6,511 nucleotides of DNA. Origin: Dehalococcoidia bacterium. Its GTDB lineage: Bacteria; Chloroflexota; Dehalococcoidia; JACPQF01. How positions within the stretch are numbered: position 1 is the first letter of the stretch; every line of letters starts with the position of its first letter. The stretch lies in assembly GCA_030650265.1 (NCBI GenBank), contig JAUSEJ010000767.1:1-6511 (forward strand), written 5' to 3'. The position numbers and the translations under genes were made by a program. A model generated the notes under the pieces. That model saw nothing but the letters and a program-made list of their open reading frames with translations. It did no database searches and was not told the DNA's origin. Positions 1 through 5,672 of the stretch are shown here, piece by piece.

Positions 1-1041
1 GATTGGTCTCACTCCGGTATCATCACGGCCCGCTACGTCATTTACTTGCCGGCAGGGATTCTCTCTGCCGTTGCCCTGCTGAGCCAGCGGCCTATCTTGA
101 AGGCAATGGGGTTAAATTCGGCCGCCCGGGACTGCGTTGGGGGAGCCGCGGCACTTGGACTGAAGGGAGTGGCTAGCGGACTAATCGTCTCCTCAGCGTC
201 TTTCTTTCCTGCATCGGTTCTCAACTACTCGTGGTTTGTTGAGACTGTGGGTCTGCCTGTCGCGGTTTTCCGGGCTTTGGCCGCCGTGTTCATTACCTAC
301 TTCATTCTGCGGGTGATGCACCACTTCGAGGTCCGACGCCAGCAGGAGCGCGAGTATGTGAGCTACCAATTGAAGAGGCTTTCAATTCAGGTTCTGACCG
401 CTCAAGAGGAGGAACGCAAACGGATCGCCAGGGAACTCCACGACGACACGGCCCAACTCCTCAGTTCGCTTCTGCTGCGAATCAAGCTCATGGATCGGGC
501 GAAGTCCTTGGAAGAAGTTCGAGCCCGCAGCCCGCAGATCGTCAATCTGGCAGTCCAGGCGGCCGAAGGCGTTCGCAGAATGGCTCGCGAGCTGAGGCCC
601 CCGGCCCTGGAGGATCTTGGCCTGGCCGCCGCAATCAACTGGTATTCCGAGGAACTGGCCCTGGCGCGAGGTCTGTCGGTCGAGGTGCGAGGTTCCGGGT
701 TCGGCGATCGCCTGCCAACCCAATTGGAGCTAGGGCTATACCGGGTGGTGCAGGAAGCCCTAACCAATGTCGCCAAACATTCAGGGGCGAGCAGCGCTGT
801 AGTTACCATGGAACGAATGAGCGGCGCGATGCGAGTGCTCATCGAAGACTGTGGCTGTGGCTTCGACGTCAACCAGATTACGAACTCGCGCGAGCGTGGA
901 CTCGGGCTGTTCGGTATGCGAGAGCGCATTTCCCTTCTTGGAGGGACCCTGAACATCGTCTCTCAGCCTGAGCATGGCACACGAATTACTCTTGAGGTCC
1001 CAATCACAGAGAAGTCGGTAGGAGAATACTATGAAAACTAG
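1..1041 (+). CDS. Sensor histidine kinase, NarL/DesK-type (HisKA_3 + HATPase_c), 5' end cut by window edge
   Basis: The reading frame is open from base 1, so the gene starts outside the window; the TTG at 46 is not a credible start. Of the 346 visible residues (numbered from the first codon of the window), about 8-29, 50-69 and 83-106 are hydrophobic and look like the last membrane segments of a sensor region. Residues 108-145 form a charged, probably coiled-coil linker. The H-box has the HDxxxQ form typical of HisKA_3 kinases, with the phospho-acceptor His at residue 147 (bases 439-441). The ATPase domain follows: an N-box with E252 and N256, a DxGxG motif starting at D283, and a Gly-rich GLGL segment from about residue 300. 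Family knowledge: such kinases autophosphorylate on His and pass the phosphate to a NarL-type regulator. The stop overlaps the next gene by 11 bp, so the two are probably translationally coupled. The signal sensed cannot be read from the sequence. Confidence 0.93.
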   Translation, partial: DWSHSGIITARYVIYLPAGILSAVALLSQRPILKAMGLNSAARDCVGGAAALGLKGVASGLIVSSASFFPASVLNYSWFVETVGLPVAVFRALAAVFITYFILRVMHHFEVRRQQEREYVSYQLKRLSIQVLTAQEEERKRIARELHDDTAQLLSSLLLRIKLMDRAKSLEEVRARSPQIVNLAVQAAEGVRRMARELRPPALEDLGLAAAINWYSEELALARGLSVEVRGSGFGDRLPTQLELGLYRVVQEALTNVAKHSGASSAVVTMERMSGAMRVLIEDCGCGFDVNQITNSRERGLGLFGMRERISLLGGTLNIVSQPEHGTRITLEVPITEKSVGEYYEN

Positions 1042-1687
1042 AGTATTGCTGGCAGATGATCATCCGGTCGTGCGACTAGGCGTACGTGACTTGCTTTCAG
1101 CCGAGCTCGACATTGAAGTCGTCGCCGAAGCCAGCGACGGCCATGAGGCCTTGAAACTAGTTCGTGAATGTAAGCCCGATGTAGCAGTGCTCGATATTTC
1201 AATGCCAGGGCTAAACGGGCTGGAAGTCACCCGGCGGATCAAGTCCCTTGGTCTGCCGTGCAAAGTCCTGATCTTCACCATCCACGCCCACGACCAGTAT
1301 CTGTTCCATGTCATAGAAGCCGGCGGCCTCGGCTACGTGCTAAAGACCGGCGCCTACGAGGAGTTGGTCGACGCGGTCCGCACCGTCGCTCGCGGGGAAG
1401 CCTACCTCCGTCCCGATGCGGCGCGTCTGCTAGTGACTGACTACCTCGAGCGGGCAAGGTCGGGCGAAGCAAAGGACAGCTTGGAGGCCCTAAGCGATAG
1501 GGAACGGGAAGTGTTGGCTCTTACCACTCAAGGCTACACGAGCCAGCAGATCGGCGAGCAGCTTTTTCTAAGCGTCAATACCGTCCACACCTACAGGCGC
1601 CGGCTCATGGAGAAGCTCAACCTCCACGACCGCGCTGGGCTGGTGCAATATGCCCTTCGAAAAGGGCTGCTGCGCTCGGAGAGCTAA
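1031..1687 (+). CDS. Response regulator, NarL/FixJ family (REC + LuxR-type HTH)
   Basis: This 218-residue protein has the usual length and layout of the family. The receiver domain (about 1-120) shows the acidic pair D9/D10, the phospho-acceptor D55 in VLDISMPG, the switch Thr T83 and the conserved K105. A linker follows, then a LuxR-type helix-turn-helix at about 151-214, beginning LSDREREVLAL and with a recognition helix around SVNTVHTYRRRL. The ATG at 1031 sits inside the end of the kinase gene and has AGGAGA at 1020-1025, 5 nt upstream, which supports the start. The protein is the obvious partner of the kinase. Family knowledge: phosphorylation promotes dimerisation and DNA binding. The cytochrome gene 177 bp downstream, preceded by repeated half-sites, is a plausible target, but that is inference. 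Confidence 0.95.
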   Translation: MKTRVLLADDHPVVRLGVRDLLSAELDIEVVAEASDGHEALKLVRECKPDVAVLDISMPGLNGLEVTRRIKSLGLPCKVLIFTIHAHDQYLFHVIEAGGLGYVLKTGAYEELVDAVRTVARGEAYLRPDAARLLVTDYLERARSGEAKDSLEALSDREREVLALTTQGYTSQQIGEQLFLSVNTVHTYRRRLMEKLNLHDRAGLVQYALRKGLLRSES

Positions 1688-1725
1688 ACCGGCTAACCGG
1701 AGCAGGTCTCTTGTTCCCGGTAACC

Positions 1726-1784
1726 GATCACTCAATCGTGTCATACAATCTGTGACAGAAAGATCACCACTTACTGTGATAGAC
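1726..1784 (+). promoter_or_regulatory. Phased half-site array, probable operator upstream of the cytochrome promoter
   Basis: Two copies of GATCAC (1726-1731 and 1762-1767) alternate with two copies of CTGTGAYAGA (1750-1759 and 1774-1783; 9 of 10 bases identical). The core tetramers TCAC/GTGA begin at 1728, 1752, 1764 and 1776, all on a 12-bp register. The empty slot at 1740 carries GTCA, one base off GTGA. Neighbouring cores form inverted repeats with 8-bp gaps. The last repeat runs into the -35 box, as an activator site would. The TGTGA core recalls CRP/FNR-family sites, although the 8-bp gap is longer than the usual CRP 6 bp. The NarL-type regulator encoded just upstream is the other candidate ligand. 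Confidence 0.45.
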
Positions 1785-1808
1785 ACTCTCTCCTGAGATT
1801 AGTATACT
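1780..1808 (+). promoter_or_regulatory. Sigma-70-type promoter for the cytochrome gene
   Basis: The -35 box TAGACA (1780-1785) matches the consensus at five of six bases. A 17-bp spacer, the optimal length, separates it from the -10 box TATACT (1803-1808), also five of six. Transcription would start near 1815, giving a leader of about 50 nt. The -10 box lies in the left arm of an imperfect inverted repeat (TTAGTAT 1799-1805, ATACTAA 1825-1831). No experimental start is known. Confidence 0.5.
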
Positions 1809-1818
1809 GTCATTTATC

Positions 1819-1837
1819 GATTGCATACTAAGCAATC
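1819..1837 (+). other. Small hairpin in the predicted leader of the cytochrome mRNA
   Basis: GATTGC (1819-1824) and GCAATC (1832-1837) are perfect inverted copies around a 7-nt loop. They lie a few bases downstream of the predicted start of transcription. The element could stabilise the 5' end of the message or be an operator. The stem is short, and nothing else supports either role. Confidence 0.3.
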
Positions 1838-1852
1838 CATTTTCACCAAACA

Positions 1853-1858
1853 AGGAGG
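1853..1858 (+). promoter_or_regulatory. Strong Shine-Dalgarno site that bears on the TTG/ATG start choice
   Basis: AGGAGG lies 6 nt before the TTG at 1865 and 12 nt before the ATG at 1871. The spacing favours TTG, while the codon itself favours ATG. Both give the same lipoprotein signal peptide, differing by two residues. Confidence 0.7.
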
Positions 1859-1864
1859 TCAGAT

Positions 1865-3109
1865 TTGCCCATGAAGGATAAACGAGTCTTGATCGCCCTG
1901 GCAATGGCGCTAGGGATCCTACTCGTAGCAGCTTGCAGTTCGTCCCAAACGCAGTCCGTTGGAACCCCCGTGCCAGCCTCTACGGCCGTGCCAACTGCTA
2001 CTGCCGTGAAACCGGCGGCAACCCCGACCCAGCCGGCCGGAGCGCCCATAGTCAAATCGGCGCATCAACCAATAGACCAAAGGTCGGATTGTCTTGCCTG
2101 CCATAAGCAAGGCGGATTCATGCCCGCTCCGGCAAACCATGCCGGCCGGACCAACGAAACCTGCAAGGGTTGCCATCAGGTTGCCGCCGCCGAGAAGCAA
2201 CCAGTACTCAACCTTGTGGCAGCTAAGGCAGACAAAGCACCCACACTTGATGGGGTAGCCGAGGATGCATGGAGCAAGGCTAAGCCACTCACTATCCACG
2301 TCAACGGCGGGATAAACAAGAGCGAGACCGACGTAACCTTGAAAGCTCTGTACACCCAGGATACCGTCTACTTTCTTGCCCAGTACAAGGACCCTAACCA
2401 GAGTTCTCAACGGCAGCCATGGCAGAAACAGGCTGATGGCACTTGGAAGAAGCTTCCACCTAACCCCTACTACGAGGACAAGTTCGCGTTCATCTGGAAC
2501 GTCGGCAACAGCATCAAGGGATTCAACGAGCAGGGCTGCGCGGTAGCCTGCCATGCCACAACCCCGGGACGTGACCGGCCGCTCAAGTACACCAACGCCG
2601 CAGGCGAAGTAGGAGACACCTGGCACATCAAGACAGTGCGAACCGTGCCCGTTGGCCAGATCGACGACCAGTACTTAGACAACGATACCCAGGCTGCCGA
2701 GGCTGGACGGAAGAGCGACGCCAAGACCAGCGGTGGTTATTCCGACAACGTGAAGGAAGGACAGACTACTCCTCCGTTCGCCCTGCCAAACAACAAGCCG
2801 GCGCCGCCATACTACATCTCGGATGCCGAGAAAGTACCGTTCGACGATTCCACGTACAAGGCAAACGACGAGGTACCGGGAATCATCATCTCCCCGTTCG
2901 TCGGCGATCGTGGCGACCTTTCCGCAAAAGGCGTCTGGAAAGACGGCGCCTGGACGTTCGAATGGAGCCGCAAGCTGCAAACCGGCAGCAAGACGGACGT
3001 ACAGTTCGACAACCTGAAGGGCGAATACTTCTTCGGTGTAGCGAATTTCGACAATGCCCAGATTGGCCATGCAGTACAGTATGGCGTGACCAAATTTACT
3101 TTCGAATAA
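1865..3109 (+). CDS. Secreted lipoprotein cytochrome: two CXXCH haem c sites fused to an EB_dh-type domain
   Basis: This 414-residue protein begins with a positively charged, hydrophobic signal that ends in a lipobox LVAAC, with C24 as the probable lipidated residue. A Pro/Thr/Ala-rich tether of about 40 residues follows. A short dihaem module has CLACH (C76, C79, H80) and CKGCH (C100, C103, H104); H67 and H92 are candidate distal ligands. From about 118 to the end the sequence resembles the EB_dh domain, the haem-binding gamma subunit fold of ethylbenzene dehydrogenase and related type II DMSO-reductase-family enzymes. It opens with APTLDGVAEDAW and ends with a GVANFDNAQIGHA segment. A CX3CH motif (C225, C229, H230) lies inside this domain. 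The protein probably carries electrons on the outer face of the cytoplasmic membrane. No molybdenum catalytic subunit is in the window, so the partner and substrate are unknown. The gene has its own promoter and terminator, so it looks monocistronic. Confidence 0.88.
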   Translation: MPMKDKRVLIALAMALGILLVAACSSSQTQSVGTPVPASTAVPTATAVKPAATPTQPAGAPIVKSAHQPIDQRSDCLACHKQGGFMPAPANHAGRTNETCKGCHQVAAAEKQPVLNLVAAKADKAPTLDGVAEDAWSKAKPLTIHVNGGINKSETDVTLKALYTQDTVYFLAQYKDPNQSSQRQPWQKQADGTWKKLPPNPYYEDKFAFIWNVGNSIKGFNEQGCAVACHATTPGRDRPLKYTNAAGEVGDTWHIKTVRTVPVGQIDDQYLDNDTQAAEAGRKSDAKTSGGYSDNVKEGQTTPPFALPNNKPAPPYYISDAEKVPFDDSTYKANDEVPGIIISPFVGDRGDLSAKGVWKDGAWTFEWSRKLQTGSKTDVQFDNLKGEYFFGVANFDNAQIGHAVQYGVTKFTFE

Positions 3110-3140
3110 TAGCTCCTCCGATAAGTTCTGACGCGTAGGC

Positions 3141-3180
3141 AAGGCGGGAGAGGTTAACATTCCTTTCCCGCCTTCCTTTT
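3141..3180 (+). terminator. Intrinsic terminator of the cytochrome gene
   Basis: A 13-bp stem pairs 3141-3153 (AAGGCGGGAGAGG) with 3162-3174 (CCTTTCCCGCCTT). It contains a single G-U pair, has an 8-nt loop and is followed by CCTTTT. It begins 31 bp after the cytochrome stop codon. The T-tract is short, but the stem is long and GC-rich. The leading AA lets it work poorly, if at all, in the opposite direction. Confidence 0.8.
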
Positions 3181-3263
3181 GCTCCACAATTACCGGCCAG
3201 GAAATCCGTGGATATGGCTCTGGCTTGTACTTCCTCCACGGTCCCTCTATAATTGCAGATGAT

Positions 3264-3987
3264 ATGGAGATTGTTCCGCAGGTACATCGGGTTCCAGGTA
3301 TACGAGGAGCCAACGTCTAACTCATTGAGGATGACGCACTAACCCTGGTCGATACGGGGCTACGCCGCAACTCCGGGGCTATCCTTCGTTATGTGGACAA
3401 GATTGGCCGTCGCCCCGAGGAACTGCGCACCATCGTACTCACCCACCATCATCTCGATCACGCCGGCGGCGCCGCCGAGATTCAGGCCAGGACGGGCGCG
3501 CAGGTCTTTGTTCATGCCGCTGATCTGGGCGCTTTTCAACCGCAGGCAGAATGGTCGCAGCCACGATACGAGGGTCTAAGGGGACGGCTGGGACAGGTGA
3601 CGGCCGTCCTTCCCTGGATGGAAGGGGAACCGTCCCGAATAAACTTTGCGGGCCACGCCGCTCAGGGATGGAATGGCGCTGTCAGCACTGGGGGGATTGG
3701 TGGTAGTTCATACCCCGGACCATACGCCCGGAAGCATCTGTCTTGATAGTCCGAAACGTCGGATAGTCTTCGTCGGCGTTGTTGTACTCAACAATCTAAG
3801 TAGGCTGAGTCGCCCTTTACCGACCCCTGGCTCGGTTCAGGCCGTCTACGTGGCATCCCTGTGGCGTCTGGCTTCTCTTGATTTCGACGCCTGCCTGTTT
3901 AGCCATGGACCTCCGGTCCTCGAGGAAGGTTCGCGCCTCGTCCGTGACGTGGCGGAGAGGGCTCCCTCCCGGTATCTCCTCTGGTGA
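3264..3987 (+). pseudogene. Metallo-beta-lactamase-fold hydrolase, inactivated by a nonsense codon and a frameshift
   Basis: The conceptual protein of about 241 residues reads MEIVPQVHRVPGIRGANV, then TAA (3318-3320), then LIEDDALTLVDTGL. Relatives usually have Tyr or Phe at the stop, so one base change explains it. The HHHLDH metal motif is intact (3444-3461). The frame then shifts from register 3 to register 1 between about 3640 and 3670. The second register carries on with LRDGMALSALGGLVVVHTP, the ligand His at 3721, a final FSHGPP segment and the stop at 3985. The total span of 724 nt is one more than a multiple of three, which fits a single inserted base. The usual metal-bridging Asp in FVGD is Val (3778-3780). 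No good ribosome site precedes the ATG. Family knowledge: members are Zn-dependent hydrolases of varied substrates. Three lesions argue for real decay rather than one sequencing error. Confidence 0.85.
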
Positions 3988-4057
3988 ATTGTCAGCAATC
4001 TGGGTACGATCATATCGTTTGCTCGCAGGCTGTCTAAGCGATCGTGATCCCTACCGT

Positions 4058-5164
4058 CTAGGCCTTGTAGAAATTGTTCCCCTTGCTTATGAGGCCTCGG
4101 GGTTCGATGATGACCTTTCTCTCGGGGTCGGCGACGACGCGCCCCAAACGATAGCCCTGAACCCCATGCCCGGCGGCGATATCTATGACCTTCTGTACTT
4201 CGGCCTCAGGAACAGTCAGGCAGAAACCGATGCCCATGTTAAATACCTGGAACATCTCTTCATCGCCGACCTTGCCCACCCGCTGGATAACGTCGAAGAT
4301 GGGAAGGGGTGCTGGCAGGAAATCGAGGACGAAGCCAACGTCGGTGGTGACCCTCGTAAGATTAGTCAGTCCGTCGCTCGTGATGTGAGCGAGAGACTTC
4401 ACGTTGAGGCCGGCTCGCAGCATGTCGAGAACTTCGGCCACGTAAATGTGAGTAGGTTCGAGGAGTTCCTCGCCCAGCGAGCGGCCGAATTCGGGGAATA
4501 TCTCTTCCAGGCGATGGCCGCCGCGGTTGAAGAAGACCTCGCGAGCCAGGGTCAGCCCGTTGCTATGAATGCCGCTGCTTCGCAGACCCACCACGGCGTC
4601 GCCAGGCACGAGGTGGTCGCCAACGATGATCTTGTCGAGGGGAACCATGCCGATACAGGTGCCCACCAGGTCGAATCCCTTGCCCTCCACGGCGCCCTTG
4701 ACGATGTCTTTGAGCTGGGCCAGTTCGCCCCCAGGTATGGTAATTCTGGACAACTTGGCGCCGGTGTATAGCCCCTTGGCGATCTCGGACAGCATGTATG
4801 GGTCTGCCTCTTGCACGGCTATGTAGTCAACCAGTGATATTGGCTCGGCGCCTACGCAGAGGATATCGTTCACGTTCATGGCGATGCAGTCGATGCCCAC
4901 CGTATCATACTTGCCCATCATCTCCGCGATGAGGATCTTGGTGCCGACGCCATCGGTGGAAAAAGCAAGCCCCATCCCGTGGCCGATGTCGACCACGTTG
5001 GCAAAAAAGCCAATGGGCAGCTTGGCCTCACCGATGCCGCGTCGCAACTCGAGGGTCTTGTTAATCCAGCCGAGCAGACCGGTCATGGCCCTTTCTTCGC
5101 CGGCTGTATCTACGCCGGCCTCAGAATAAGCGGATTCCGAGCCGACTGAGTTGTCTTTGTCCAT
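4058..5164 (-). CDS. purM: Phosphoribosylformylglycinamidine cyclo-ligase (AIR synthase)
   Basis: The enzyme closes the imidazole ring in de novo purine synthesis: formylglycinamidine ribonucleotide + ATP gives aminoimidazole ribonucleotide. The 368 residues match the usual length. An N-terminal AYSEAGVD segment (12-19) corresponds to the conserved start of PurM and supports the ATG at 5164. The nucleotide-binding part shows STDGVGTK (69-76), GIDCIAMNVNDIL (90-102), GAEP (105-108) and GGELAQ (145-150). The last replaces the GGETAE form of many bacteria. AHITSDGL and FNMGIGF mark the C-terminal half. GGAGGG at 5176-5181 (read on the - strand) lies 11 nt upstream of the ATG, a somewhat long spacing. 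The gene stands alone, with no other purine gene in the window, and converges on the decayed hydrolase gene. I see no clear intrinsic terminator in the 70 bp between them. Confidence 0.93.
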   Translation of the reverse strand: MDKDNSVGSESAYSEAGVDTAGEERAMTGLLGWINKTLELRRGIGEAKLPIGFFANVVDIGHGMGLAFSTDGVGTKILIAEMMGKYDTVGIDCIAMNVNDILCVGAEPISLVDYIAVQEADPYMLSEIAKGLYTGAKLSRITIPGGELAQLKDIVKGAVEGKGFDLVGTCIGMVPLDKIIVGDHLVPGDAVVGLRSSGIHSNGLTLAREVFFNRGGHRLEEIFPEFGRSLGEELLEPTHIYVAEVLDMLRAGLNVKSLAHITSDGLTNLTRVTTDVGFVLDFLPAPLPIFDVIQRVGKVGDEEMFQVFNMGIGFCLTVPEAEVQKVIDIAAGHGVQGYRLGRVVADPERKVIIEPRGLISKGNNFYKA

Positions 5165-5251
5165 AAAGTGGATTGCCCTCCGTTCACCGCGATAAGACTA
5201 ACAACTTGCTGGATGTACTAAGAACACTGATGTCAATCTACCTGGACCACC

Positions 5252-5304
5252 CGGCTAAAGCCTCGGCGTCCTGGACTGGTCAGAGGAAGCTGAGGCTTTA
5301 GCCG
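5252..5304. repeat. Long inverted repeat (16-bp stem), REP-like hairpin
   Basis: Arm CGGCTAAAGCCTCGGC (5252-5267) pairs with GCTGAGGCTTTAGCCG (5289-5304) with a single G-U pair in 16. The 21-nt spacer can add a TCCT/AGGA pairing of its own. No T-run follows on either strand, so it is not a typical intrinsic terminator for either neighbour, and it lies upstream of both. Palindromes built on GGCTAAAGCC look like mobile or REP-type elements, but other genomic copies would have to be found to show this. Confidence 0.7.
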
Positions 5305-5523
5305 TGAAGATGTGCTCAACTCCCAACATCGACCAACTCTAACTACCTGTAGCGTGGTGGCTTCCCGATCCAGCAGAAGATAGAAACGTAGACTCCAGAA
5401 CTCTCGCGGGAATTATATCTTGGACCGACCCCTCAGCACAAGCTCAGATCAGTCAGACGCTATCTATGGGGGGAAGATATCTGCTTGCTGGGAACACTCC
5501 CAACATGATATATTGGCGGTAGG

Positions 5524-5670
5524 GTGGCGAATCCAACCTCGGCTCTGGCTGATTCGTGGATTTCGCCGATGGGACAGTTGACGACAGAAACAGGTTCGTC
5601 GTACGAGAAGACTGCAGAATCCCATAGCCCCTGGAGACTCGCAGTTGAGAAAAAAGTTACAGAGGAGTAA
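5524..5670 (+). CDS. Possible small ORF of 48-49 residues upstream of the acyl-CoA synthetase-like gene
   Basis: From a GTG at 5524 (or an internal ATG at 5569, giving 33 residues) the frame runs open to TAA at 5668-5670, two bases before the TTG start of the next gene. The predicted peptide is polar, with a charged end VEKKVTEE, and has no motif I recognise. No good Shine-Dalgarno site precedes the GTG. The close junction with the next gene would suit translational coupling, but an open frame of this length can arise by chance. Confidence 0.2.
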   Translation: MANPTSALADSWISPMGQLTTETGSSYEKTAESHSPWRLAVEKKVTEE

Positions 5671-5672
5671 CG

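Larger units (their letters stand above)
5165..5672. other. Intergenic region between the divergent purM and acyl-CoA synthetase-like genes
   Basis: This 508-bp stretch has no long gene. It should hold the promoters for both divergent neighbours, but none is convincing. It contains a strong hairpin (5252-5304), an 11-bp direct repeat (5319-5329 and 5496-5506), a small palindrome TGGGAacacTCCCA (5489-5502) and a possible short ORF ending at 5670. A TATATT (5509-5514) preceded by TTGCTG (5485-5490) with an 18-bp spacer is a weak rightward promoter candidate. I see no tRNA and no riboswitch that I recognise. Confidence 0.6.

Noticed and set aside
1686..1726. ACCGG / CCGGT inverted repeat after the response regulator gene as a terminator
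   Set aside because: The stem is only 5 bp plus a mismatched extension, the loop is long, and no T-run follows.
1919..2626. A 235-residue open frame on the - strand
   Set aside because: It is antisense to the cytochrome gene, which has a signal peptide, haem motifs, promoter and terminator. It shows no motif of its own.
3225..3253. A perfect TATAAT (3248-3253) with TTGTAC 17 bp upstream, before the decayed hydrolase
   Set aside because: The -35 box matches at only three of six bases, and transcription would begin about 4 nt before the ATG, leaving no leader. The hexamer may be chance.
3988..4057. Short symmetries (ACGATcatATCGT, TCGC/GCGA) between the convergent hydrolase pseudogene and purM
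   Set aside because: The stems are 4-5 bp, without a T-tract on either side, so they do not support a bidirectional terminator call.
3878..4771. A 297-residue open frame on the + strand
   Set aside because: It lies entirely opposite the end of the decayed hydrolase and the clear purM gene, has no family pattern, and is explained by the codon bias of purM on the other strand.
5231..5236. A perfect TTGACA on the - strand upstream of purM
   Set aside because: No acceptable -10 box lies 16-18 bp downstream of it; the nearest A/T-rich hexamer is at 13 bp and poor.
5518..5545. A GGGTGG stretch that recalls the T-box antiterminator motif
   Set aside because: The conserved ACC of the T-box bulge is missing, there is no terminator hairpin downstream, and the adjacent gene is not a synthetase or amino-acid gene.
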